Source: an uncultured Bacteroidales bacterium (lineage in GTDB: Bacteria; Bacteroidota; Bacteroidia; Bacteroidales; Marinilabiliaceae). From it: a stretch of 51,976 nucleotides of DNA. The stretch spans positions 1 through 51,976 of the forward strand of contig CALAUL010000096.1 of assembly GCA_937892255.1 (NCBI GenBank), in the 5' to 3' direction. Below, piece by piece: positions 26,211 to 35,104 of this stretch. How positions within the stretch are numbered: position 1 is the first letter of the stretch; each line of letters starts with the position of its first letter. The translations under genes were made by a program, and so were the position numbers. The notes beneath the pieces were generated by a model. That model saw only the letters and a program-made list of their open reading frames with translations, ran no database searches and was not told the origin of the DNA.

Positions 26211-28355
26211 ATGAAAAAGATTAAGCAATTGGCTGTTGTGACATTGGCCACCTTGGCATGTTCTGAGTTGCATGCAGATGAGGGAATGTGGCTCTTGCCG
26301 ATGATTCAGAAGTTGAATATATCTACAATGCAAGAGATGGGTTTTGAGTTGAGTTCGGAAGATATATTCTCTATTGACAGTTGTAGCCTTAAAGATGCGG
26401 TAGTCATCTTCGGTGGAGGTTGTACCGGAGAGATAGTATCGGACAAAGGTTTAATCTTTACAAATCACCATTGCGGTTATTCAAGTATACAGCAACTTAG
26501 TTCGGTGGAGCATAACTATTTGCGTGACGGATTTTGGGCGAAGAATCATGAAGAAGAGTTACCTGTTAAAGGACTATCGGTGAAATTCCTACGCAAGATG
26601 GAAGATGTGACATGTCAGATGCTGGACAGCGTTTCTGACAACATGACAGAAGAGGAGAGAGAACAACGCATGGCATACAACATGGAGAATATCATTGCAG
26701 AATACTCGTCGGACAATGGTTACACCGTAGATGTAGAGTCGTACTATGAGGGTAATATGTTCTATGTAGTGGCATACGAAGTGTTTACTGATGTTCGCCT
26801 TGTAGGAACACCGCCCGAGTCGATAGGAAAGTTTGGTCACGATACCGACAATTGGATGTGGCCCCGTCATACGGGAGACTTTTCGATATTTAGAGTCTAT
26901 ACAGACAAGGAAGGCAAGCCTGCAGAATATAGCGTGGACAATATCCCGATGAAGTCGAAACGCTTTTTTCCAATATCGTTGAGCGGATACAAGCCGGGCG
27001 ACTTCGCCATGATAATTGGATTCCCCGGGTCTACGGATAGATACTTGTCTTCGTGGGGTATTGAGGATCGTATGAATGCAATGAACGACGCTCTCATAAA
27101 AGTGCGAGGCGTCAAGCAGAATATATGGCTCGAAGATATGCTTGCCGATGAGAAAGTCAATATACAATATGCCTCTAAGTATTCATCGTCTACCAATTAT
27201 TGGAAGAACTCTATCGGCATGAACAGAGGCATAAAACGCTTGAATGTCATCGGCAAGAAACAACAAGAGGAGGCGGACTTTGCATCGTGGGTAAAACATG
27301 ATGAAGCTCGCATAAAACAGTATGGCAATGTCTTGTCGGATATAAAAAAGATATATACAGAATGTAGCGAATACAACAAGACATATTGGTTTTTGCTCGA
27401 AAGCTTCTGGCGTGGAGTGGAGATATTCCGTTTTGCATACGACGCACGAGCTATAGAGAAAATGAATGAAGGGGAACTCAATGGAGATGTTTCTCTTATA
27501 AAGGAGTACGCAGACTCTTTCTATAAGGACTACAACGTATCGACAGATAAGAAGGTCTTTGTGGCAATGCTTAAATATTATCATAATACGTGTGGAATGA
27601 CAAAGTATACATTTCTAACGGATAAAGAGCTTGCAAAATATGCAGGTGACTACGAGGCATATGTGAATAAGATGTTTGAGAAGTCAATCTTTACCAATGT
27701 GGCAAAACGAAAAGCATTTTTTGAAAAACCGTCTGTCAAGGAGTTAAAGAAAGATGCGGTATACCAAACTGCAAAGAAAATAGTATCAGAGATAAGTCGA
27801 TTGTCAGACGACATAGAAAAGAAATCGGAAGGTCTTGATGTGGCTCTTCGACTATATATGAAAGGAGTGATGGAGATGAACGAAGGACGCAAGGTGTTGT
27901 ATCCGGATGCCAATTTCACAATGAGAATGACCTATGGAAAGGTGGGCGGATATAATCCGATTGATGCTGTTCGTTACAACTATTTCACCACCATGGCAGG
28001 AGTCATGGAGAAGGAAGATTCTACAAACTGGGAGTTCGTCGTGTCACCAGAGCTGAAAGCGCAGTATGCAAGTGGTGACTACGGAGCGTATGCAGATGCC
28101 GACGGCACAATGCACGTGTGTTTCCTTACAAATAATGATATTACGGGAGGTAATAGCGGAAGCCCAGTCATAGATGCCAAAGGTCGGTTGTTGGGATTGG
28201 CTTTCGATGGCAACTGGGAGGCTATGAGTGGAGATATAATTTTCGAACCGGAACTTCAGCGTTGTATAAACGTGGATATACGTTATGTGCTCTTTGTTAT
28301 AGATAAAATAGGCAAGGCCTCAAATATCATAGCCGAGTTGCAATTGGAGAAGTAG
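26211..28355 (+). CDS. S46 family dipeptidyl-peptidase (DPP7-type)
   Basis: This 714-residue exported serine peptidase releases dipeptides from peptide N-termini in the periplasm. A signal peptide ends near ELHAD. The triad is H86 (TNHHCGY), D223 (PRHTGDFS) and S649 (ITGGNSGSPV). The residue 18 after the catalytic Ser is Gly (GLAFDGNWE); in Porphyromonas gingivalis DPP11 this position is Arg673 and selects Asp/Glu, whereas DPP7 has Gly and prefers hydrophobic P1 residues. DPP7-like specificity is therefore inferred. It fits an organism that lives on peptides. A hairpin terminator follows. Confidence 0.92.
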   Translation: MKKIKQLAVVTLATLACSELHADEGMWLLPMIQKLNISTMQEMGFELSSEDIFSIDSCSLKDAVVIFGGGCTGEIVSDKGLIFTNHHCGYSSIQQLSSVEHNYLRDGFWAKNHEEELPVKGLSVKFLRKMEDVTCQMLDSVSDNMTEEEREQRMAYNMENIIAEYSSDNGYTVDVESYYEGNMFYVVAYEVFTDVRLVGTPPESIGKFGHDTDNWMWPRHTGDFSIFRVYTDKEGKPAEYSVDNIPMKSKRFFPISLSGYKPGDFAMIIGFPGSTDRYLSSWGIEDRMNAMNDALIKVRGVKQNIWLEDMLADEKVNIQYASKYSSSTNYWKNSIGMNRGIKRLNVIGKKQQEEADFASWVKHDEARIKQYGNVLSDIKKIYTECSEYNKTYWFLLESFWRGVEIFRFAYDARAIEKMNEGELNGDVSLIKEYADSFYKDYNVSTDKKVFVAMLKYYHNTCGMTKYTFLTDKELAKYAGDYEAYVNKMFEKSIFTNVAKRKAFFEKPSVKELKKDAVYQTAKKIVSEISRLSDDIEKKSEGLDVALRLYMKGVMEMNEGRKVLYPDANFTMRMTYGKVGGYNPIDAVRYNYFTTMAGVMEKEDSTNWEFVVSPELKAQYASGDYGAYADADGTMHVCFLTNNDITGGNSGSPVIDAKGRLLGLAFDGNWEAMSGDIIFEPELQRCINVDIRYVLFVIDKIGKASNIIAELQLEK

Positions 28356-28388
28356 GGCGACTTTTGAGAAAGAAAATAAACCATAATG

Positions 28389-28428
28389 AGAGACTGTTTT
28401 TGAGCAAAGAAGATAGTCTCTTGTTTTT
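28389..28428 (+). terminator. Probable terminator of the S46 peptidase gene
   Basis: AGAGACT (28389-28395) pairs with AGTCTCT (28415-28421) across a 19-base loop, followed by TGTTTTT. The long loop makes it of moderate quality. Confidence 0.55.
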
Positions 28429-28461
28429 GATGTACTTGTGAATGATGTTGATAGGACGGGA

Positions 28462-28998
28462 CTATTTGAGACGTCGGTGCAAATAAAAGATAAGAGCCTT
28501 CTTTTGACCGAAATAGATAGGTAGACGAGGGACAAAAGAGTAAACATCTTCAAGTTTTTCTTTGACGCGTCGTGTTAATGATATCTGCATGGGTTGAGTA
28601 GTATTCAAAAGTTGAAACGATGCACTTATGCCATTACCCATTACCTCGTGGCTGTTTTCGCCAAGTGCGCTTCCAATAATGACAGAACCGCTATTTATGC
28701 AGGCCATCATAACGTAAGGTTTAGATTCATCTCTATGTTTGCAAATTTCCTCCCTTGCCATATCCGCACACTCTGCTGCTCTCAGTTCTGCTGACGAACC
28801 ATTGTCTGATTCGGTAAAGATGCCTATGACTGCATTGTTGGAAACCTCAGAGATGACACCACCATATTCGATAACTTTGCCGGAACAGAATTTAACGATA
28901 TTATCAAAATCTGAACTTTCTTCAGGAGAGTTGTTTTTTCTATCCTGTCGTTGCAGATGGATGTGAAGAACGATTCCGTTTATTGTTGAAGATTCCAT
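28462..28998 (-). CDS. Class III nucleotide cyclase-like domain protein, metal-binding Asp absent
   Basis: This 178-residue cytoplasmic protein aligns along its length with a class III adenylate/guanylate cyclase domain. EYGGVISEVSNNAVIGIF (44-61) matches the family pattern GGV.DK.IGDAVMA.F, and INSGSVIIGSALGENSHEVM (101-120) with GNGISASFQLLN matches the TGEVVVG.IG....DYTVIGDAVN.AARL region. The two metal-binding Asp are replaced: the second reads N55, and the first position has no Asp (LHIHL). It is therefore probably not a cyclase and may be a binding or regulatory module. It stands alone on the minus strand between the S46 peptidase and GSCFA genes, with its own -7 element. Confidence 0.7.
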   Translation of the reverse strand: MESSTINGIVLHIHLQRQDRKNNSPEESSDFDNIVKFCSGKVIEYGGVISEVSNNAVIGIFTESDNGSSAELRAAECADMAREEICKHRDESKPYVMMACINSGSVIIGSALGENSHEVMGNGISASFQLLNTTQPMQISLTRRVKEKLEDVYSFVPRLPIYFGQKKALIFYLHRRLK

Positions 28999-29042
28999 GA
29001 GATGTTGTTTCTTATGTGTGTAACTGTCAAATAATCATGCGA

Positions 29043-29050
29043 CAAAGATA
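29043..29050 (-). promoter_or_regulatory. -7 element of the cyclase-like gene
   Basis: The minus strand reads TATCTTTG 44 bp before the ATG. No clear TTG was found at -33. The stretch 29051-29299 otherwise shows no gene or structure that I can support. Confidence 0.5.
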
Positions 29051-29299
29051 AACAATAAATTTAGATTTTGTTTAAGTCGATGTCTAAAATTAATTACAAA
29101 AGTACATATGAGTCAAAGGGAAAACCACGATAATATTTGAAAATATATGGAGAAATCCTTTTTGTGTACTCGGTGCGCAATGTATGTTAACTGCGTATCG
29201 GGAACGTGCAAGATATAAACATTTCGCATATCAGAATACAATTAATTATTATTAGTGACAATTTATAATGTGTTAACACTAAGGTGTTTTCTATAATAT

Positions 29300-29307
29300 T
29301 ATCTTTG
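29300..29307 (+). promoter_or_regulatory. -7 element of the GSCFA gene
   Basis: TATCTTTG matches TAnnTTTG. A GTG that could open the frame at 29307 lies inside this element, so translation must begin downstream. Confidence 0.5.
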
Positions 29308-29357
29308 TGACGTTAATAAGTCAGAAGATAGAGTTTACACATTTATCAATACCAATC

Positions 29358-30362
29358 ATGGAGACGGCTACATTTAGGACAAAAACAGAGATAGTTCCAT
29401 CAAAATACAGATTTGGTGTTAACGATACGATTTTTCTTATCGGCTCGTGTTTTGTGGAGAGTGTAGGAAGTCGGTTGGCTGATGGTTTGTTGTCGGTAGA
29501 ATGTAATCCCTTTGGAACGGTATACAACCCGGTCGCTATTCAGCAACAATTAGAGAGAATCATCAAAAAAGAGAAATGTACAAATGCAGAGTTGGTCTCT
29601 TGTGCCAATCGGTGGCATAGTAAATATGCCCACGGACTTCTTTCGGCGAGTGATGCGCAGACGGTGAAAGATAATGTCGACAAAGCGACAATGCATGCAG
29701 AGGAGAAGTTGGCAGAGGCAAAACTCTTGGTGGTGACCTTTGGTACGGCTTGGATATACCGTTTAATTGAGACAGCAGAGGTGGTGGCAAACTGTCATAA
29801 GATGCCGTCGTCTCTTTTTAGGCGTGAATTGCTGACAGTTGATGAGATAGTTCAGCAATGGAACAAAACAATAACCAATATAAGACAATACAACAACGAT
29901 ATAAAAATCCTATTTACCGTAAGTCCTATCAGACATTTGAAAGAGACCTCTCATGGGAATCAGATTAGCAAAGCGACACTACTGCTTGCTATTGATAAAT
30001 TAGTTGCGGAGAATGGCGATGTAGACTATTTTCCGTCGTATGAGATAATGCTCGACGATCTGCGCGATTACCGATTCTATGCTGAAGATATGGTGCACCC
30101 TTCAAGTGTGGCAGTGGATTATATCTATGACCTGTTCGCGAGTAATTACCTTAATGTTACAACGCTCTCATTCGTAGACGAAGCGAAGAAAGTGACACAA
30201 GCCCTCAAACATCGCCCTGTGTGCGAAGACGGGGCGTATCATAACTTTATGCTCTCCGTTTATGTACGTACAATGGCTCTCAAAGAGAAGTATGATATCT
30301 CAGATGGTAATGAGATATTCGCTTCGGCAGTCAAAAAAGTCTCTTTTATTGCAAATAATTAG
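29358..30362 (+). CDS. GSCFA domain protein
   Basis: This 334-residue protein carries the motif that names the GSCFA family, here LIGSCFVESVG (28-38, C31). The family resembles SGNH-type hydrolases, with a conserved TFGTAWIY segment and the C-terminal Y.PSYEIM.D..RDYRFY...D..HPS block, of which FPSYEIMLDDLRDYRFYAED and MVHPSSVAVDYI are seen here. The precise activity is not known. The start at 29358 is chosen because the only upstream start lies in the promoter. It is followed by the glycogen debranching gene after 90 bp, and a link to glycogen metabolism is not shown. Confidence 0.88.
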   Translation: METATFRTKTEIVPSKYRFGVNDTIFLIGSCFVESVGSRLADGLLSVECNPFGTVYNPVAIQQQLERIIKKEKCTNAELVSCANRWHSKYAHGLLSASDAQTVKDNVDKATMHAEEKLAEAKLLVVTFGTAWIYRLIETAEVVANCHKMPSSLFRRELLTVDEIVQQWNKTITNIRQYNNDIKILFTVSPIRHLKETSHGNQISKATLLLAIDKLVAENGDVDYFPSYEIMLDDLRDYRFYAEDMVHPSSVAVDYIYDLFASNYLNVTTLSFVDEAKKVTQALKHRPVCEDGAYHNFMLSVYVRTMALKEKYDISDGNEIFASAVKKVSFIANN

Positions 30363-30452
30363 TCTTTTAGGATTGCATATATAACATTGTTTAACTAATT
30401 TTACAGACGTGATAATTAAGTAATGCGAAACGAACACAAAGAAATAGATAAA

Positions 30453-32378
30453 ATGAAGTACATCCAATTTGACAATTCTAAACTGCCTAATCTAGAGTAT
30501 TCGCTTTTTAAGGAGATACTCAGAACGAATAGAGCAGGAGCATACATGAGTACGTCATTGACGGGTTGTAATACTCGTAAGTACCATGGTTTGTTGGTTT
30601 GTCCTATTGATGCATTTGGTGGCGAAGACTATGTTATGCTATCTTCGTTGCAATGTACGGTAGTTCAACACGACAAGACCTTTAACCTCGGTATTCAGCA
30701 ATACAAGGATGAATATTTCGAGCCAAAAGGACATAAGTATATGTGTGACTACACTCCGGACCCAATCACTAAGATGAAGCACAGAGTAGGTGGTGTCGTT
30801 CTTTCTCAGGAGTTTATCTTTTCGGAAAACGAACATCAGGTACTTATTAAATATACATTGGAAGAGGCGCATTCGGATACATGGTTGCGTTTGAAGCCTT
30901 TCCTTGCATTCCGTAATGTTCATAGTCTTATGCAGGAAAATATGAACGTGAACACTCATTATGCAGAGGTGCCAAACGGTTGCAAATTTCAGTTGTATAG
31001 AGGTTTCCCAGAGTTGTACATTCAGACAAATAAGAAGTCAGAATATATCGCTATGCCGGACTGGTATCGTGATGTAGAATATATCAAAGAGAGATATCGC
31101 GGCTATGGTTATCGTGAAGACCTTTATGTTCCGGGATATTTCGAGTTCCCGATAAAGAAAGGAGAGAGCGTTGTAGTCTCGGCATCGTTGGGAGAAGTCG
31201 TTCCGTCGTCTCTTAAGAGTAAGTTTACGAGAGAGGTCAATCGACGCACTCCGAAGAATAATATGCAGAACATTCTTATCAATGCGGCACAGCAGTTTAT
31301 TCTTCGTCATGACAACTCGGTGATGCTTAAAGCAGGATATCATTGGAAACGACCTCAGTTGCGAGATATGTTTGTTGCGCTCTCGGGTTTGGCTTGTATG
31401 CAGGATAATAAGAAAGCATATATCGAAATCTTTGAAACGTCGTTGCCTAATTTGCGTCGTCTGTATATAGAGCAAGCAGCGATGAATAATACATCGATAG
31501 ATGTTCCTCTGTGGTTCTTCTATTGTTTGAATGAGATGGAGCGTTTCTTGCCTCGACAGATACGTTTGGTTGAGCAATTCGGATTGATGAATGACCTTCT
31601 CAATCACTATTGGAATGGGGTGCCGGGTAAGATGCACCGACTTGACAACGGTCTCATATATGCACGTAATGAGGGCGAGCCTCAGCAGTGGATGAATGCC
31701 AAGACTTCGTGGGGATTCCTTGTGACTCCGCGTTACGGCTGTGCGGTAGAGGTAAATGCCTTGTGGTACAATGCTATAGCGACAACTCTCGCAGTTGCTG
31801 CAACGTTGAAACAGCGTGAGTTTATTGAGATATGGCAGCCTCGTCTTGATATGATAGCAACGTCGTTCCTCTCAACATTCTGCAATGACAAGGGATATCT
31901 TTATGACTATGTAGATGGTAATTACAAGTCGTTGTCGATTCGACCCAATCAACTTATAGCCGCCGGTTTGCGATATTCGCCACTCACACGTGAGCAGAAG
32001 AAGGGAGTGCTTGATATCACGACACGCGAGCTACTTACCCCACGCGGTATTCGCAGTTTGACTCCGAAAGATGAGAAGTATCTTGGAGCTATGGATGGCA
32101 ACAGCGACGGACGTGCAATGGCTAAGCACCAAGGTACGGCTTATCCGTGGTTGCTCGGTTTCTATGCAGATGTCATGATAGATGTACATCGCAATTCGGG
32201 CGTGGCACAGTTGCGGAGAATTGTCGAAGACTTTGAGTCGGAGATGACGGAGCATTGTATAGGAACTATCAGTGAGTGTTATAACGGCAACCCGCCACAT
32301 CAGGCCAAAGGTGCTATCTCTATGGCATGGAATGTAGCTGCTATACTTAAACTTATGAAAATTATTGAATCTAAATAG
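30453..32378 (+). CDS. Glycogen debranching enzyme (amylo-alpha-1,6-glucosidase type)
   Basis: This 641-residue cytoplasmic enzyme hydrolyses alpha-1,6 branches of glycogen. The N-terminal half has the family segment EILRTNRAGAYMSTSLTGCN followed by TRKYHGLLV; the C-terminal half is the (alpha/alpha)6 barrel, with NAKTSWGFLVTPRYGCAVE, EVNALWYNA and HQGTAYPWLLGFY. The frame is open from an ATG at 30423, but starting at 30453 (MKYIQFDNSKLPNLEYS) matches the usual N-terminus. It overlaps no gene and is followed by the GT4 gene 7 bp on; four glycogen genes lie in series. Confidence 0.9.
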   Translation: MKYIQFDNSKLPNLEYSLFKEILRTNRAGAYMSTSLTGCNTRKYHGLLVCPIDAFGGEDYVMLSSLQCTVVQHDKTFNLGIQQYKDEYFEPKGHKYMCDYTPDPITKMKHRVGGVVLSQEFIFSENEHQVLIKYTLEEAHSDTWLRLKPFLAFRNVHSLMQENMNVNTHYAEVPNGCKFQLYRGFPELYIQTNKKSEYIAMPDWYRDVEYIKERYRGYGYREDLYVPGYFEFPIKKGESVVVSASLGEVVPSSLKSKFTREVNRRTPKNNMQNILINAAQQFILRHDNSVMLKAGYHWKRPQLRDMFVALSGLACMQDNKKAYIEIFETSLPNLRRLYIEQAAMNNTSIDVPLWFFYCLNEMERFLPRQIRLVEQFGLMNDLLNHYWNGVPGKMHRLDNGLIYARNEGEPQQWMNAKTSWGFLVTPRYGCAVEVNALWYNAIATTLAVAATLKQREFIEIWQPRLDMIATSFLSTFCNDKGYLYDYVDGNYKSLSIRPNQLIAAGLRYSPLTREQKKGVLDITTRELLTPRGIRSLTPKDEKYLGAMDGNSDGRAMAKHQGTAYPWLLGFYADVMIDVHRNSGVAQLRRIVEDFESEMTEHCIGTISECYNGNPPHQAKGAISMAWNVAAILKLMKIIESK

Positions 32379-32385
32379 ACGTTGT

Positions 32386-33672
32386 ATGAAAGTATTAATG
32401 TTCGGTTGGGAGTTCCCTCCTCATATATCGGGAGGACTTGGCACAGCGTGCTACGGTCTCACTCGAGGTATGGCTGCGGTGCCCGACCTTGATGTCTTAT
32501 TTGTTGTCCCCAAAGCTTTTGGCGACGAGGATAAAAGCAAGGTGGAGGACATCATTGGTGCGAATAATATATCGGTAAAGAACAAGAAACTGCGAATGTC
32601 GCATGTCAACCAACACCTCGAATATCTCGAGGTAGAGTCTAAGTTGGTGCCATACGTTGACCCGGAGGACTTCTGGAAGTTGCGCTCCCTCAACGTGGGC
32701 GAGACATTCCGATTCCTTCAGACGGACGGAGAAGGGAAGTTTCACTTTACCGGCAAATATGGTACGACGCTTCTTGAAGAGATTCGTAATTACGCCATCA
32801 TTGCTAATATCATAGCTCAAGAGCATGAGTTTGATGTTATTCATGCTCACGACTGGTTGACATACCCGGCAGGCATCGCCGCAAAGGAGGCAACGGGCAA
32901 ACCTCTCGTTGTGCATGTGCATGCAACCGACTTCGACCGTAGCGGTGGTAGTGTCAACCCTGTCGTTTACGACATCGAGAAACGAGGCATGGAGGCGGCA
33001 GATAAAGTCATAACGGTATCGAACCTCACTCGTAATATCGTTATCGAGAAGTATGGCATTCTGGCAGATAAAGTAGTGACAGTGTACAACGCTGTCGACC
33101 CTATGAAGGACGAGTTTAGAAACTTTAGCCGTAAGGGGTTGGACGAGAAGATAGTTACGTTCCTCGGACGTATCACAATGCAGAAAGGTCCTGAGTACTT
33201 CATCGAAGCGGCTTACAAAGTGCTTCAGAAGATGGACAACGTGCGATTTGTGATGGCAGGTAGTGGCGATATGATGGAGAAGATGATTCGTCGTGCCGCA
33301 AGTCTGAAGATAACAGATAAGTTCCACTTTACCGGCTTCCTGCGCGGACAAGATGTGTACTCGATGCTCAAGATGAGCGACCTCTACGTTATGCCGTCAG
33401 TGTCGGAACCTTTTGGTATATCTCCCCTTGAGGCTATGCAATCGGAAGTGCCGGTTCTTATCTCGTATCAGTCGGGAGTGTCAGAGATTCTAACTTATGC
33501 ACTTAAGACCGACTATTGGGACATTGACGCAATGGCCGATGTTATGTATGCCGTACTTAACTATCCGGCATTGGCAAAGGTCTTTGCTAAATATGGTAAA
33601 GAAGAAGTCGACTCTCTCGTTTGGGAAAACTCGGCCTTTAAGATTAAGTCTATTTACGATTCAGTTGTTTAA
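32386..33672 (+). CDS. GT4 glycosyltransferase, glycogen synthase-like
   Basis: This 428-residue GT-B enzyme has FGWEFPPHISGGLGTACYGL at the N-terminus, where KVLMFGWEFPP and the GGL loop bind the acceptor glucan. The C-terminal half has VTFLGRITMQKGPEYFIEA and the nucleotide-sugar motif SEPFGISPLEAM. In Bacteroidetes this gene sits in glycogen clusters and is taken as the chain-elongating glycogen synthase. An upstream ATG at 32365 would overlap the previous gene; 32386 is preferred because homologues begin MKVLMFGWEFPP. The GH57 gene follows after 18 bp. Confidence 0.88.
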   Translation: MKVLMFGWEFPPHISGGLGTACYGLTRGMAAVPDLDVLFVVPKAFGDEDKSKVEDIIGANNISVKNKKLRMSHVNQHLEYLEVESKLVPYVDPEDFWKLRSLNVGETFRFLQTDGEGKFHFTGKYGTTLLEEIRNYAIIANIIAQEHEFDVIHAHDWLTYPAGIAAKEATGKPLVVHVHATDFDRSGGSVNPVVYDIEKRGMEAADKVITVSNLTRNIVIEKYGILADKVVTVYNAVDPMKDEFRNFSRKGLDEKIVTFLGRITMQKGPEYFIEAAYKVLQKMDNVRFVMAGSGDMMEKMIRRAASLKITDKFHFTGFLRGQDVYSMLKMSDLYVMPSVSEPFGISPLEAMQSEVPVLISYQSGVSEILTYALKTDYWDIDAMADVMYAVLNYPALAKVFAKYGKEEVDSLVWENSAFKIKSIYDSVV

Positions 33673-33690
33673 CCTCCATTCAAAACAGAT

Positions 33691-35094
33691 ATGAAACAGA
33701 TTTGTTTATATTTCCAGCTTCATCAACCTGTCAAATTGCGCAGATACAGGTTTTTCGATATTGGCAACGATCATTACTACTATGATGATTATGCCAACGA
33801 GAGCAATATCAATAAGCTTGCTCACACATGTTATTTGCCGACAAACCGCATACTTCTTGACCTAATCAAAGAGTACAAGGGAAAGTTCTCAGTAGCATTC
33901 TCTATTTCCGGTACGCTCATTGATCAGCTTAAGATATATGCGCCGGAGGTTATCGACAGTTTCAAGGCTTTGGCTGCTACTAAGCAGGTGGAGTTCCTTG
34001 CTGAGACATCGGCTCACTCTCTCGCAGCACTTCGTAATACCGACGAATTCCGTCGTCAGATAGCAGAGCAGGTAAAGATTATAGACGAGACATTCGGTCA
34101 AGTGCCGACAGTCTTCCGCAATACAGAACTTATCTACTCCGATTACATCGGAGAGGTAGTTTCGAGTATGGGATTTAAGGCAATGCTCAGTGAAGGAGCT
34201 AAGCAAGTGTTGGGTTGGAAGAGCTCAAACTTCCTATACTGCAACGCTGTTGAGCCGCGTCTGAAGATCCTTATGAAGAACTTCTCTCTCTCGGACGATA
34301 TAGCCCTCCGTTTTAGCAATCAGTCATGGGACGCATGGCCTCTGACGGTGGATAAGTTCAAGTCATGGCTTGACGCTATCCCCGAGAACGAAGAGGTCGT
34401 AAATCTCTTCATGAACTACGAGACATTCGGAGCAAACCATAGCAAGGAGAGCGGAATACAAGAATTCTTGAAAGCCTTGCCCGCTGCGTTTGCCAACGAC
34501 AAGGGATATGCCTTTACAACACCGAGCAAGGTGGTAAGTAAGCTCCAACCGGTATCTGCCGTACACGTGCCCACACCTATCAGCTGGGTGGACGAAGAAC
34601 GTGACGCATCGGCATGGCTTGGTAACGAAATGCAAAACGAGGCCGTCGACAAGTTATACGCATTGTGCGACCTTATTGAACAGTGTACTGACGTAGCTTT
34701 GTTGAAAGATTGGCAGTACTTGCAGGCAAGTGACCACTTCTACTATATGGGAACAAAGTTCTTTAGCAACGGTGCAAACCGTGCTTATCAGAACCCATAT
34801 CAGACACCTTACGAGGCGTTCATGAACTACATGAATATCCTCACAGACTTTACGCAACGTTTGCGACATCATGTGCCGTCGGTAAATCCGGAAGTGAGCG
34901 AACTTCTCGCTATCATCGACAAGCAGAACAATGACATATCAGGCTTGGAGAAACAACTTGTCAAGGCCGGCGTAGAACCTGTGGTGAAGAAGAAAACAGC
35001 GAAGAAAAGCACCGTCGTTAGCAAGGTGAAGAAGGCCGTTAAAGACGACGAGAAAGCATCTAAAACGAAGAAGACAAAAAAAATAGATAAATAA
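33691..35094 (+). CDS. GH57 alpha-amylase-like protein with Asp-to-Asn at the acid/base position
   Basis: This 467-residue protein belongs to glycoside hydrolase family 57. It keeps the first family motif HQP (11-13) and the nucleophile Glu E146 in VFRNTELIYSD. The fourth motif, normally MDYETFGEH with the catalytic Asp, reads MNYETFGANH: the codon at 34414 is aac, so the expected Asp is N242. Such amylase-like GH57 members lacking one catalytic residue are known in Bacteroidetes, so it may be inactive or bind glycogen. The last 40 residues form a Lys-rich tail (KKKTAKKST, KTKKTKK) not needed for the barrel. The context, between the GT4 and phosphorylase genes, supports a role in glycogen handling. 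Confidence 0.85.
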   Translation: MKQICLYFQLHQPVKLRRYRFFDIGNDHYYYDDYANESNINKLAHTCYLPTNRILLDLIKEYKGKFSVAFSISGTLIDQLKIYAPEVIDSFKALAATKQVEFLAETSAHSLAALRNTDEFRRQIAEQVKIIDETFGQVPTVFRNTELIYSDYIGEVVSSMGFKAMLSEGAKQVLGWKSSNFLYCNAVEPRLKILMKNFSLSDDIALRFSNQSWDAWPLTVDKFKSWLDAIPENEEVVNLFMNYETFGANHSKESGIQEFLKALPAAFANDKGYAFTTPSKVVSKLQPVSAVHVPTPISWVDEERDASAWLGNEMQNEAVDKLYALCDLIEQCTDVALLKDWQYLQASDHFYYMGTKFFSNGANRAYQNPYQTPYEAFMNYMNILTDFTQRLRHHVPSVNPEVSELLAIIDKQNNDISGLEKQLVKAGVEPVVKKKTAKKSTVVSKVKKAVKDDEKASKTKKTKKIDK

Positions 35095-35104
35095 CAATTA
35101 ATAC

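Noticed and set aside
29307..29357. GTG at 29307 as the start of the GSCFA protein
   Set aside because: It lies inside the -7 element TATCTTTG, upstream of the expected transcript start; the ATG at 29358 fits the family.
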